DNA from: Cristatella mucedo | Lineage: Eukaryota; Bryozoa; Phylactolaemata; Cristatellidae | Direction: 5' to 3' | DNA: 64,000 nucleotides | Assembly (NCBI GenBank): GCA_009760855.2 | Contig: WPIO01000143.1 | Location: 862,237-926,236, forward strand | Part shown: in pieces, positions 1-12,838 of the stretch | Numbering within the stretch: position 1 is the first letter of the stretch | How the letters are laid out: every line of letters starts with the position of its first letter | Notes under the pieces: model-generated | What the model was told of the DNA's origin: nothing | Seen by the model: the letters and a program-made list of their open reading frames with translations, nothing else | The model's database searches: none | Program-made: the position numbers and the translations under genes

Positions 1-91
1 CCGTGGCCGGAACTGCCTCGGCTCCGCGCTTAAGTGACCTTTGAACTAGTCGGTCCCGGCGCTCACTGGCTGACCGCAGCGCGGGTCCTAA

Positions 92-215
92 TAATAATAA
101 CAATAATAATAATAACAATACACTTGATAAAGCGCCCTCAGAGAACTCAATCTCTTTCTAGGCACTTTACACAAAGGGAAACGCGATTGAATGGTGAGTA
201 ATATCATCATCGCAT
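92..215 (-). mobile_element. L2-A 3' end relic
   Basis: An AAT-rich run is followed by the reverse complement of the L2-A tail (CTTGATAAAGCGCCCTCAGA, then a copy of the TCTAGGCGCTTTACA region). This is only the 3' terminus of a retrotransposon, truncated after the 'gaatggtgagtaatatcat' segment. No coding part is present. Confidence 0.8.
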
Positions 216-783
216 CAAACACTTTTTTAGCCAGTGGTACTCGGAAAATGGGTAACGGCTGCAACAGTAGAATTTTTAGCAAACAGTTCGGCGAAGCGCA
301 GCATCGTGGAAGACGAAAAGCATTTTCTTGAAGCGCACGGTCAGAGACTCGGCACCCTTACGGCACGCGCAAGGATATAGAGAGCGAGATCTTTTCCGCC
401 GACAGGATGTGAACCCGCGACATTTTCAGTCGTCTCGCTCATCTCGCTTCTGTCGGTCGAGGCAGCGGTGGAAGCTCCTCGCTCTACAGAACGGGCGCGC
501 GCGCACGCTCGCTCCATTTTTCGCAAGTCAGCAATGGCTGCATTCTACCGCAGCGCCTCCGCTCCGGCGGCCTTGCCCTTCGAACGCGCGCGAGCGCTGG
601 CGAGGTGCCCGCGCGCGCCCACGCGTCGATCCGACTGAGCGGCTGCGCGCGCGCTGCAGTTTCGCGCGAAGACCGTCGTCAAATAAGCGGCGTGACTGAA
701 GCGCCTCTTCAGCGGGCGACTCTTAAATGCTGAGCGCACGACTCTGGTTCGGCGAGCGAGCGTCGAGGACCGCGCCGGCGGAA

Positions 784-831
784 GCGCCGGTTCGGCGAGG
801 ACGCGTCGACGCGTCCTCGCCGAACCGGCGC
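784..831. repeat. 48-bp perfect palindrome
   Basis: The sequence is self-complementary over 48 bp, centred between 807 and 808 on the core ACGCGTCGACGCGT, with no spacer. Pairing fails at 783/832. It may be a cruciform-forming element or a fold-back artefact of sequencing or assembly. Confidence 0.9.
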
Positions 832-910
832 CAATCGATCGTACGAACTCGTGCACGCGCTCTCCGGAGTGGCCCCGACGCGCGCCCACCTTCGAGAGAT
901 CGCGCTCGCT

Positions 911-932
911 CGAGATCTCTCGAGAGATCTCG
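911..932. repeat. 22-bp perfect palindrome
   Basis: CGAGATCTCT followed by CGAGAGATCTCG reads the same on both strands. It lies about 100 bp after the 48-bp palindrome. Confidence 0.85.
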
Positions 933-1974
933 CTCCAGCTGCGTCGAGCGCGGCGGCGGCGGCGGCGCTGCTCACTCTGTCCAGAAGCGATGTTCGCGGT
1001 GAAGCGAAGGGCGGGCGGGTGGCGAAGTGAGAGCGCGCGCGCAGGGCGCGCGCTCTCCGCCCTCCGCTCGCATCTCGCGGCGACCGTATGGACCGACGTC
1101 AGACCGCGCGCGCGATCGCATGCCTTTGCTGCGCCGGCGCGAGCGCTCGCGGAGCCATTTTCAGCAGCATCCGCGAACGCTTCGCTGCCACGCGCTCAAC
1201 TCGCGCGGCTGCGACGCACCGCAGCCGCGCCGTCTACGCCGGATGGGCCGGCGGCAACGATCGTCGTGCGTAGCGATCGTCCGTCGACGAGGCTTTAGAG
1301 GTAGGAGGAACATGGCAGCAATCGGAACTCTGTGCCCCACTCTTTCGCCGACCCTTTCGCGCGTAGTTTACTCTACTGCTCAGCTATTCGGACCGCGCTT
1401 TCCCATCGCGCTCGCTCTCTCACGCCGCACGCGCACAATGATTGGCCAAGGGGATGCCGTTCTGTCGCCACCGAGCTTTCAGACTCCTCTGAAGAGGACG
1501 CGAGTCACCATGTCCACGCCAATTGCGCATCGTGTCATTAGGCCAGCGGCACTTTTTAACAAAGTTAGACGGTCAGCGAAAGCACGAGCCGTTAGCGCGG
1601 AGCCCTCGAAGCGTCCCCGTGGCGACGACTTAGACGACGCGCGAGCGATCCGTTAGCAGGGCCGCCAATATAGCTGCTTGCTGGCGAAACCAATGTACAC
1701 GCAGCCAATGAGCCAGTACTGGTAGGGCGCGAACGCATGTCATACGACTTTTAATTTCCTTTTGATAAATAACCAATCAATTTCGCCTGCTTCGGCAAAC
1801 TTTGCAATCCTAGCCGCATTTGCCTGCAGCAGCAAAGTAGGCGACATTTCCAGTAACTTAGTTTTGAAAGCGATTAGGCAGAAACGGCCGCGGTCAACGT
1901 CTAGCGGCCACTATTGCCTCGTACCACTAAACATTTGCTAATTTTATTTGCAGCACCTGTAAACGGTCCAGAGT

Positions 1975-1985
1975 TAGAGAGAGAG

Positions 1986-2044
<59 letters not shown>
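1975..2044. repeat. (GA)n microsatellite
   Basis: A run of GA dinucleotides with two GATA interruptions near its start. It is followed by 'ttcagttctctgaggacgct' and 'tattgttattattat', which resembles a degraded L2-A tail. Confidence 0.95.
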
Positions 2045-2046
<2 letters not shown>

Positions 2047-2100
2047 CAGTTCTCTGAGGACGCTATACAAAATTATTGTTATTATTATATTATTCGTCGC
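2045..2100 (+). mobile_element. L2-A tail relic fused to GA repeat
   Basis: The words 'agttctctgaggacgctata' and then ATT-rich sequence match the end of the L2-A tail (AGTTCTCTGAGGGCGCTATA then ATT repeats). The upstream 'aaagagatt' part seems to have expanded into the adjacent GA repeat. Confidence 0.55.
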
Positions 2101-2570
2101 CAAAAAATGGGTAGCTTTCCACAGACAGGAGGCTGAGTGCGGCGCCGACCTCTAATTTGGATTGCGCCCGGCATCCGCAGCAGATCAGTGGCAGGCGGTC
2201 GAGTACCGTGCTGCGACCTGCGGCCGCCGTTAGCTCGTCCGTCGTCAGCTCACTCCGAGCGCAACAAAACCCGCCATTTGAGCTCGCTGATGCGCCGGAG
2301 GAGAGAGACTCTGACGTGGACGAGAACGACCGTGCGTGCGAGCAGAGAGAGCGAAGCTCTGCGGCGCCACGATGCAGCGAGAGATGCGCGCAGGCTGGAA
2401 CGAGAGAGGCGGCCGCGAAGCGCTTCGAGTGCAGGGCAGCTCTCTACTAGACGACGAACGTTCCAATGGGCATTCGTTCAGCCTGGGTTCATTGCTATCT
2501 AGACGCAGAGCGGTAGTCTGGATTAGCGATGGGCTGGCCGGGCACAGCGACTTCACTTGCCTTCCGTTCG
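2101..2570. other. GC-rich spacer, no recognisable gene
   Basis: CpG-rich sequence with overlapping open frames on both strands and no recognisable domain. I see no reliable gene. Confidence 0.4.
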
Positions 2571-2571
2571 A

Positions 2572-2766
2572 CATCGGAGCCAGAGCGGAGCCAGATCGGA
2601 GCCCGATCGGAGCCAGATCGGAGCCAGATCGGAGCCAGATCGGAGCCAGATCGGAGCCAGATCGGAGCCAGATCGGAGCCAGATCGGAGCCAGATCGGAG
2701 CCAGATCTTAGCCAGGTCGGAGCCAGATCGGAGACAGATCGGAGCCAGATCGGAGCCAGATCGGTC
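2572..2766. repeat. 11-bp tandem repeat (minisatellite)
   Basis: The unit CGGAGCCAGAT is repeated about 17 times with few substitutions. Because 11 is not a multiple of 3 and the unit creates no stop, every frame on the plus strand encodes the same 11-residue repeat (GARSEPDRSQI) and every minus frame encodes LAPIWLRSGSD in different phases. The long open frames here are a result of the repeat, not evidence of a gene. Confidence 0.95.
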
Positions 2767-3880
2767 CGAAGAGGAAAGAGAAGCGCACGCGCACGCGTGC
2801 AGCTCACTGCAGCGTACGGGACGGCAAGAGCACTCCCGGGCCTCGAGGAGAATATAGCATTGTACATCAGCCGGTGCGGTCTGACCGGCGGAGGCAGAGT
2901 GCCACCGCCGCTGCCGCGAAACTTTCTTGCCAGCCGCTGACGGGGCGTGGCTTCGGGTGTGGGAAAGCGCTGGCGCGCACGTCACAGCGCTCGCTCCGTG
3001 CTGCACTTTCAGCGTTGGGCGCCGGACGGTTGCCGCTTTGCGCCGCGACCGCTTTGAGCCGGACAGCGGCATCGTTAAGGGCTAGGAGGACATCTGCCTC
3101 GCCTCTAATAAAAGCCGCCGCTTGCATCAGCTTGCGGTCGGCGCGAGGCGGGGCAGTTGATGGCGGCGGCCATCGCGCGACGCGAAGCCTCTTTCGTTGG
3201 CCGCTCGCTCGCGTCAGCTGCACTTCTAGTCGTCGCCGTTCAAAGCTTCCCCTCGGGAGCCGCCGCTGCCGCTGTCCGAACTGCAGCCCCGGAGGTGCGA
3301 GACAGGCGCACGCTTCAGAGGCCCTCGCAGTCTGCTGCTGCTGAAGCAGACTGCAGATCCGCGGCGCGTAGCGCGGCGCCCAGGCCCACCAGGTGGCGCA
3401 CCGCATGCGATCGGCTCAGCAGGCTGCTCGGCGCCCCAAACTGGCACGCGCGAGAGGAAACGATCGGGGGCAAGGCGTCTGCAGTTTGAATGCAATCGCG
3501 CGTCAAGCGCATCTGCTGCGCAAAAATGCACGTCGTCGTGGTCAAAGCTCAAGGGCCTCAAGGCAGGAAGTGAGCGAGCGAGCACGGCCAACTTTGAGTA
3601 GCCGTCCACCGAGCTGAGCACAGTGAGTAGGCACATTTTGGAAACAGGCACGCTGAGCGTGCTGGTCGGGACTCTTTCCTTGCGACGGTGAGTTCGATCT
3701 CAGGATGGTGGCAAATTTTAATTGCACGGCTAATTAAAAGCTATTTTCGATAATACTAAACGCTACTAAAGCAGCGATCGCTCGACAACTTTTTAAAACG
3801 CGTCCTCAGCCTTGCGCTAGCTGATTTGGTGCCATCCAATGCAGAGCTTCAGCTACGGCGACTGACAACGCAAACTAATA
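2767..3880. other. GC-rich block, no recognisable gene
   Basis: CpG-rich sequence with arginine/alanine-rich open frames on both strands (for example 2867-3406 minus, 3157-3489 plus). No domain, start context or splice structure could be defended. Confidence 0.4.
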
Positions 3881-3887
3881 ACAACAA

Positions 3888-3965
3888 CAACAACGATAAT
3901 AATAAGACATTTCCATGGGACCCTAGGGAGCTAAGTCTCTTTTCAGGCGCTTTAAATATGCCGGT
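3888..3965 (-). mobile_element. Degenerate L2-A 3' end
   Basis: An AAT/AAC-rich run is followed by 'gagctaagtctcttttcagg' and 'cgctttaaat', a decayed reverse complement of the L2-A tail. Confidence 0.5.
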
Positions 3966-4714
3966 GAGGATGGATGTCAATTGCATAAAGACAGCATTCT
4001 CTGTGTCAGCCTATAGGCTCACGAAAAAAAAAAACTTGCGCAGTCGGAATGCGAGGAATGCAACGTGGAATGCTACTAGCTTGGAGGTAAGTAGTAAAGT
4101 GATTGAGAGCAAAGTAATTGCACGCAGTTTTGGAAGTGCTTGAGAATGGTTAAAGGCCAGCTAACGACTTGGCTGGGAGAAGCAGACAGTACTAGGCGAA
4201 GCGCCTAGGTTACGCCGTATTTCGGATAGCACGTAGGCTGAAGGAAGAGAAGGAGCGGATGTTGGGCAGTAAGTAATCGAACCTCCTCGAAGCCTCAGTG
4301 GGACGCCGGTGCCTGGTGGTGGTGAGAAGTGGTGCTGTAATGCACTGCTCAGCCAGACAAGCCTTGCTGTAGAGTTGTGCACGGAGCTGGCAGCGTCCTG
4401 TTACACATGCAGGACCGCCTGCGAGTGGTGAGTGGAAGGATTCAGAATTACGGACCGTCGCAAACCGGCGGATCAAAGTGGCTTCGGTATCCATTGTCTC
4501 GCAGCTGTTGTCTGTTTATCGCTGTCGTGCGTAGCTGACGGAACCTCATTAGAAGTCTTTTCGCATTTCTATTCGTGCCATTCAGCAATAACTGCTTTTT
4601 CCTTGGCCATCCAACTGACCAGTCACCAGTGGAGCTCTACGAGGGTCCGCTCTCGGTCCTTTGCTGTTCTCCAGCAGCTAAAAACGCATTCGTTCTCGCA
4701 GTGCCGCTGGGTAT
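3966..4714. other. No recognisable gene or element
   Basis: Mixed-composition DNA with only short open frames. I see nothing that can be assigned. Confidence 0.4.
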
Positions 4715-4935
4715 TTGTGATTCGCCATTGCTGTGCTTATGCATGCTGATACTGTGCATGCTGCCACTAACCATATTTGCATGCTGACACTGAGTACATC
4801 ACCTCTTATTATGTGCAGCTTATTGACATTTAGATGGTACCATCAACTGTAGGATCACGCTTCCCTTACGGCAAATGCACAGAAAGAGATTAAGTTCTCT
4901 GAGGGCGCTATACAAATATTGTATTAGTATTATTA
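4715..4935 (+). mobile_element. L2-A 3' UTR and tail
   Basis: It contains the family 3' UTR words (GCATGCTGATACTGTGCATG, TGCCACTAACC, TTTGCATGCTGACACTGAG) and the tail 'gaaagagattaagttctctg' with 'gggcgctatacaaatatt', then ATT repeats. It abuts an L2-B fragment. Confidence 0.85.
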
Positions 4936-5708
4936 TTACTGATAAAACCAAGCTACTCATAGGACACTCCAAGCATGCAGCTGGGCTCGGAGACTTTGCT
5001 CTTGTAGCTGGTGAAGGTGTGACCACCGTCGAAATCTACTCTTAATTTGGTATCCTTTTTGATAACTACTTGAAGTTTGAAAATTTCATTACGAAGATTT
5101 CTTCTACACTAAGCATGCATCCATGTGTAAAAACCCTGTCTAAGACTAAGGACTATCTACCGCTGTAGTTTTCTAATTCGCTCCTTGGATTTGGCTAGGC
5201 TTTGCAATTCCGTTTTGGTTGAGCTACCCAAACAAAGCCAGTAAGCCTCTGTGCTGATGATTGATATGGCTTAAAGACTGGTCAACAAATCTCAGAGATT
5301 CAGCAACGGCTTCTTGGCTACAGAGCTCCTACAAATCCGGGTTAATCAACGGATATAGAACCAAAGATCTTTCGCTGACCCATAAGGCCCACCACGGCTC
5401 GGCTCCTCCATGTCTAACTGAGCCGCCGAAAACGATTCAGCCTCTGAGTGCCATCAGGTGTTTTATAGACCTTAACTGAGCCTGACCTGTCCTGTCCCAC
5501 ACTTAAAAGAACGATGGCATCAGACGGTTTTTCTCTTCAGCAGGCTCTAGATTCTTCTAGGCTCTAGAGGCTGTAGAACTCACTTCCACAATTATTAAGC
5601 AGCTAAATCCACTAACCTGATGCTGACTGTGGCACATTCCTTCCAGAAGTCCTGAGATACTACTTCCACGCCACTCACTTTCTCAGCTGCCCACCCAACT
5701 CAGCTATG
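4936..5708 (+). mobile_element. L2-B fragment (end of RT ORF)
   Basis: The translation starts at the post-catalytic part of a reverse transcriptase (DKTKLLIGHSK at about 4940-4975, equivalent to DDKTELLLIGHPK in the copy at 62.4 kb). It runs into the C-terminal region (LTHKAHHGSAPP near 5378) and then the L2-B 3' region. Several stops and shifts break it. It ends where a CT microsatellite begins. Confidence 0.75.
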
Positions 5709-5854
5709 CCTCTCTCTCTCTCTTCGCCACTTGAGATGAAGCGTGCTGGTTACCGCATGCAAGGGCGCCGACTGCCGCGTAAGTCTTGAGCGTCCTTTAG
5801 GTAACTCTCCTGTACAACGCCCGCTCAGTCCTTGTGGCACGCGTGGAGTCAGAC

Positions 5855-5858
5855 TCAG

Positions 5859-5956
<98 letters not shown>

Positions 5957-6036
5957 ACACACACACACACACACACACAGAGATAGAAAGAGAGAGAAAG
6001 AAAGAGAGAGAGACAGGGAGACAGAGAGACACAGAG

Positions 6037-6123
<87 letters not shown>

Positions 6124-6135
6124 GACAGAGAGACG
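5855..6135. repeat. Composite (GA)n-(AC)n-(GA)n microsatellite
   Basis: GA repeats (about 5870-5953), AC repeats (5954-5980), then imperfect GA/GACA repeats to about 6135. The long RERERER and SLSLSL open frames across it are repeat artefacts. Confidence 0.97.
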
Positions 6136-8223
<2,088 letters not shown>

Positions 8224-8292
8224 CGGCGATATATGTCAGAGGATAGCGGCGATATATGTCAGAGGATAGCGGCCATATACGTCAGAGGATAG
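8224..8292. repeat. 23-bp tandem repeat, three copies
   Basis: Three consecutive 23-bp units with the core GCGATATATGTCAGAGGATA start at 8224, 8247 and 8270. The third has two substitutions. Confidence 0.9.
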
Positions 8293-8345
8293 CGGCGAGC
8301 GTTAAATATAAGCATACGGCGGCCACGTGACGCGCTTCTTTTCCA

Positions 8346-8695
8346 TCACAACTAATATAATAATAAAAATAATAATAATCATGCACTTGATACAGCATCC
8401 TCAGAGAACTCAATCTATTTTAGGCGCTTTACATTTGCTACAAAGAACACACGATCGAATGGTGAGTTGTATCATGCTTGACAAATGACTTAAATAACAT
8501 GTTTAGGGGTGACATGCACAGGGTCAGCATGCAAGTGTGGTTAGTGGGAGCATGCAACAGAGTCAGCACGCATAAGCACATAAAGGACGAGTCACAGGCA
8601 CCCACTAAATGCTGTCCGTAAATAGGTGCGTTTTAAAGTTATGTTTAAATGTGGTCAAGTCAGGGGATGCCGCGACGCAAGTGGCTAGAAAGAGG
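8346..8695 (-). mobile_element. L2-A 3' end, antisense
   Basis: AAT repeats, then the reverse complement of the tail (ACTTGATACAGCATCCTCAG), the 3' UTR (GGGTCAGCATGCAAGTGTGG) and the last residues of the ORF (AAATGTGGTCAAGTCAGGGG). It is truncated at about 8695. Confidence 0.85.
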
Positions 8696-8841
8696 AGAAA
8701 CGTGACGTACAACGTACACTGTGTAGAGGCTAGAAAGAGGATTCAACCTTTTTTCTAGACGCCATAGAAATACTCTTGTGGACGTACCGGAAGTGCGAGC
8801 AGAAAAATTTGGGAGCGAGTTGTCGCTGTTCTGCCGAGCTT

Positions 8842-8892
<51 letters not shown>

Positions 8893-9016
8893 CTTTCTCA
8901 CACGCACTCTCTCTCTCTCTCTCTCTTCTCGCTCTCTTTCTCTCTCTACCTTGCTCTCTGTCTCTCTGTCTCTCTCACGCAACACGCTCTCTCCTCTCTC
9001 CTCTCTTTTCTCTCAC
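8842..9016. repeat. (CT)n microsatellite block
   Basis: CT repeats from 8842 to 8890, then imperfect CT/CTTT/CTGT repeats to about 9016. Confidence 0.95.
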
Positions 9017-9811
9017 TCGTTGCAAATGTCGTTGGGCGGGTGCTGTTGCTGCTTATACTGCCCCCCTTCCTTCGGCGACCGCAGCAATGGAGGCCAGAGC
9101 TGTCGGGTGCAGACGCACGGCTTTGATGGACAGGCGCAGCGGCTGCGGCTAGCTGCCGTACGTCGACAGGGGCTAATTGGCCGCGACTCAGAAGTCTGCA
9201 GCGACCTGAGCCGACAGCTGGAGCTGCAAATGCCACGCAGTTGCCCGCCGCAGGCTGCCTGGCCGCCGTCACCTTGGCGCTCCGAACGGCAGCGGCAGGC
9301 TCGTCAGCGCCGCCGGCGTCAGCGGCGGCTGGGCGGGCCTTAAGACTTTAAGGACTCGGCAGCTGAGGCCGAAGCTGTCGCAGCGTCAGCGAAATCCGCG
9401 AAAGAAGAGACAGCGGCCGAGCTGCGCGGCGGGCGGACGGCAAACGCCGAGACTCGCCGCCGCCGCCGCCGCTGTCGGCGTCGCTCGAGTCGGCAGATTA
9501 TTGCGGCGCGAGTGTCGGCGCTACGAGCGCCACGAGTGCAAGCAAGCGAGCCGTGGCGGCGGCAGCGGTAGCACCAGCCACGCTGCTGCGCCAGTGTTGC
9601 CGCGCCACAGTCCGAATGAAAAGGAAGCTGCTGCAGCGGCAGACGACGGAAGAGCAAAGCTCGAGTGGAGCTGCGGCCGCGCGGGCGGCGGCGCAGTGAG
9701 ACCAAGACGAGGCTGAGACGAAGGCCGTTCCGGGCGAATCGCCTCTGACGAGCTGAGCGGGGGCGGACGCTGCTGCTGCAGCGAGTCGCTGCTTTCGATC
9801 GTATTCGATCG
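9017..9811. other. GC-rich block, no recognisable gene
   Basis: Rich in CpG and CNG words. The minus frame 9340-9981 stays open for 213 codons but is arginine/serine-rich and starts inside the neighbouring CTG repeat, so it is not convincing. Confidence 0.4.
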
Positions 9812-9871
9812 TTTAGCTTTCTGTGCTGCTTGCATCGTTGACATCTTACATCAGCAGCACAGAAAGCTAAA
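9812..9871. ncRNA. Perfect 19-bp hairpin, pre-miRNA-like
   Basis: The left arm tttagctttctgtgctgct (9812-9830) is the exact reverse complement of 9853-9871, with a 22-nt loop (9831-9852). G-U and C-G pairs extend the base by two. Arm and loop lengths fit a microRNA precursor, but a small inverted repeat or transposon footprint would look the same. Either strand could be transcribed. Confidence 0.35.
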
Positions 9872-9908
9872 TGTACGCGAGCACACGGCTTACATAGCTT
9901 GCATTCTG

Positions 9909-9910
<2 letters not shown>

Positions 9911-9976
<66 letters not shown>
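9911..9976. repeat. (CTG)22 microsatellite
   Basis: Twenty-two uninterrupted CTG units, i.e. CAG on the minus strand. This is 2.1 kb downstream of the giant CAG tract and in the opposite orientation. Confidence 0.97.
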
Positions 9977-9977
<1 letters not shown>

Positions 9978-10432
9978 GCACTTCGTGCGATTCGTAAAGC
10001 CGCCGCCGGTCAAACGGCCGCGGTCCGCAGTCCGCCGATGCCGATGACGGTCCGTCGGAGCTCTGCGTACGCCTCAGCAGCGGATGTCTCTGAAAGCGCC
10101 GCGTCGACGCGTCGACGGAGAAGAGGCGGAATTAGGTCGCGGACCAGCCACGACCTCGACCTTGCCCTTTTTGGCCAGCAGCCAGGGAGAGATGGCAGAT
10201 GGAGAGTGCGGCTCGCGGCAGGGCCCGACTCTCGGATCGGTGCTGAGCTGCGGGCCGCCGCGGTCTTCGGGAGCGGCTGCCCGCTGCACTCGAAGAGCCG
10301 CGTCCGTCCGTCCGTCCGTCCGTGCAGCGAGGTGGAGGTGGAGCGAATCGCCGTCGAATTCCATCGACATTTAGCAGCTGTGCGCTCGCTCGCTCCAGCG
10401 CGCGCCTCTCCCTCGTTCGCTACAGTTCGCGA
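9977..10432. other. GC-rich spacer with (CCGT)n
   Basis: No recognisable gene. A short run of about six GTCC/CCGT units lies at 10298-10322. Confidence 0.4.
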
Positions 10433-10808
10433 AAGCGTGGACGCAGGATGCGTAGCTCAGTGTCGTAGCGCTCAGTCGTAGCTCAGTCGTAGCTCAGTCG
10501 TAGCTCAGTCGTAGCTCAGTCGTAGCGCTGAAGCGTGGACGCAGGATGCGTAGCTCAGTGTCGTAGCGCTCAGTCGTAGCGCTCAGTGTCGTAGCTCAGT
10601 CGTAGCTCAGTCGTAGCTCAGTCGTAGCTCAGTCGTAGCGCTGAAGCGTGGACGCAGGATGCGTAGCTCAGTGTCGTAGCGCTCAGTGTCGTAGCGCTCA
10701 GTGTCGTAGCGCTCAGCCGTAGCGCTCAGCCGTAGCGCTCAGTGTCGTAGCGCTCAGTGTCGTAGCGCTCAGCCGTAGCGCTCAGTCGTAGCGCTCAGTG
10801 TCGCGCTC
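10433..10808. repeat. Higher-order tandem repeat of GTAGCTCAGTC-type units
   Basis: Basic units of 11 bp (CGTAGCTCAGT), 13 bp (CGTAGCGCTCAGC) and 15 bp (CGTAGCGCTCAGTGT) alternate. A longer block that starts with AAGCGTGGACGCAGGATGCG recurs at 10433, 10531 and 10644, which gives a higher-order period of about 98-113 bp. Confidence 0.9.
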
Positions 10809-10924
10809 AGCCGGCGACATCTGCGCTTCCTCTCATCGACGCCGATCGAGCTCCGAACGAGCGGAAGCGCGGCGTCAGTGGCCACGCAGTCGCTGCGCTG
10901 ACTGCTCGTCTGGAGTGACGAAAG

Positions 10925-11205
10925 TAATGTAATGCAATATATCTCCGTCTGTAACTCCGCAAAGTCGTAAAGACCGCGTGGGTGTTACGCAGGAGAGTTT
11001 TTGTATAGCGCACTCACTCACAGCTTAAGTGGCTTTCGGTACGCATTCGGTGGCCAACAGACTTCGTCTCACGAAACAAAGAGAAAGTGGGAAGCATAGC
11101 AGAGTCAGGAGAGCAGTTGAGGTAGTGAGTAGCATGGAAGCAGCAGCTCAGGACCGCTGAAAATGATGTGCCATAGTCGGCAGTAGGAGAGTGGTTGTCG
11201 TTGCA
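10925..11205 (-). mobile_element. L2-B 3' end, antisense
   Basis: It begins with the reverse complement of the L2-B tail (TGTAATGCAATATATCTCCG, then 'tgtaactccgcaaagtcgta') and continues through GGTACGCATTCGGT and GTTGAGGTAGTGAGTAGCAT. It is truncated within the last part of the ORF region. Confidence 0.85.
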
Positions 11206-12210
11206 GTAAGCGCCGAGGTCCGCCGCCCCGCTGGCTCGACACCCTCAGTTGCATTACAGCAAAAGAGCCTTGGCGGCCATCGACCAGCTCGCCGCAGGCA
11301 GTTCGCGATTGTCGTGCGCCGCAGATCTCGAACCCATTCGCGCTCTCGGAGCGCGATCGCCGCGCCCCTAGGCTAAGACCCGGCGGCGGTGAAAGGCAGG
11401 CAGGCAGGCAATCGTCCATCGGAGCAATCCGGTCGAAAAGCAGTGGGCTCTAAAGCTGACTGCAGCTCCCGAGCCGCCGGGCGCGATCGTACAGGTCGGT
11501 GGTGATAGCGAGAGCGTCGATATACCGCTTTTCAAAAAAAATGTTGACATGTGCCTTGCGGAGGTAGATGGTCAGTTTTTTTGTAGTTTCGATAGCAATC
11601 TCTTCCCACAATCTACACACTCGCTCTCGCGCCCCCGGCACGCTTTCTAGGTACACCTTGGTGTATATCTCGGTGTACATTGGACGCTGCTTTTTCTACT
11701 TGCTCTCCCTAGTCCCGCGCGCTTTGGGCTGACCTCCCTCCCTCGCCGGATTCTCTCGCGCTTTCTCGCGGGGTGCCGCCTTTGCACTTAACGCTAGCAC
11801 TTCCCGCAATCGTATCGACGGCCGTCCGTTTGGACTGATTTCAACGCTCTTTCTAGTATTACGTTCGGGAGAGCGAAAAAGCGGCGACGGAACTGCGTCT
11901 ATTGCATCCACGTGGTTTACAGCAGAGGCCTCGCGCTATACAACGAATGCGTTCACTCTCGCTAACCGCACCGCCGTCATTTCTGAATTCCATGAAGCGG
12001 ATCACGGCGCCGCCCAGCGCGGCGCTTCAGCACAGCTCGTTCGGCGAAAAGCGAGCATTCAAGATGAAGGAGATCAAGATGAAGGGGAGCAGCCACGCTG
12101 CCGCGCGCGCTCCTCCCAGAGTGTTCGCTGCTCGCCTGTCGTCGGCTGGGCCGCCGGCACGAAACGCGGGCGCAGCCAACGGGTTACACAGCTCGCGCGT
12201 GCACGCGCGT
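11206..12210. other. GC-rich block, no recognisable gene
   Basis: CpG-rich to about 11500, more balanced from 11520 to 11900, then GC-rich again. A short AGGC repeat lies at 11394-11410. No gene is recognised. Confidence 0.4.
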
Positions 12211-12270
12211 TCTCTCTCGCTCTCTCTCTCTCGGTCTCTCTCTCTCTCTCGCTCTCTCTCTCGCTTTCTC

Positions 12271-12310
<40 letters not shown>

Positions 12311-12807
12311 GTTCTCTCTCTCTCGCTCTCTCTCTCGCTCTCTCTCTCTCGCTCTCTCTCGCTCTCTCTCTCGCTCTCTGTCTCTAGCTCTCTCTCTCTC
12401 ACCCTCTCTCTCGCTCTCTCGCTCTCTCCCTTGCTCTCTTTCGTTCTCCCTCTCGCTCTGTCTCTCGCTCTGTCTCTCGCTCTCTCTCTTGCTCTCTCTC
12501 TCTCGGTCTCTCTCTCTCATTCCTTCTCTCGCTCTCTCTCTCTTGCCCTCTCTCGCTCTCTCTCTCTCTCGCTCTCTCTCGCTTTCTCTCTCGCTCTCTC
12601 TCGCTTTCTCTCTCGCTCTCTATCTCTCTCTCGCTCTCTCTCGCTCTCTCTCTCTCGCTCTCTCTCGTTCTGTCTCTCGCTCTCTCTCTCGCTCTCTCTC
12701 TCGCTCTCTCTCCCTCGCTTTCTCTCTGTCGCTCTCTCTGTCGCTCTCTCTGTCGCTCTCTCTCTCGCTCTCTATCTCTCTCTCGCTCTCTCTCTCTCGT
12801 TCTCTCG

Positions 12808-12838
<31 letters not shown>

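Larger units (their letters stand above)
300..1960. other. GC- and CpG-rich block, no recognisable gene
   Basis: The block is rich in CpG and in short GC-rich words, and all reading frames give arginine/alanine/serine-rich low-complexity translations. The longest open frame (1027-1656, plus) has no domain I recognise. It may be a CpG island or promoter-proximal region. It holds two perfect palindromes, listed separately. Confidence 0.45.

Noticed and set aside
1027-1656. 209-codon plus-strand open frame
   Set aside because: It lies in CpG-rich DNA where stops are rare. The translation is arginine-rich without motifs, and overlapping frames are also open.
9340-9981. 213-codon minus-strand frame starting with polyserine
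   Set aside because: It begins inside the CTG repeat and has low-complexity composition. No domain or splice signal supports it.
10433-10808. CRISPR-like array
   Set aside because: Units are contiguous without unique spacers, and the genome is eukaryotic. It is a minisatellite.
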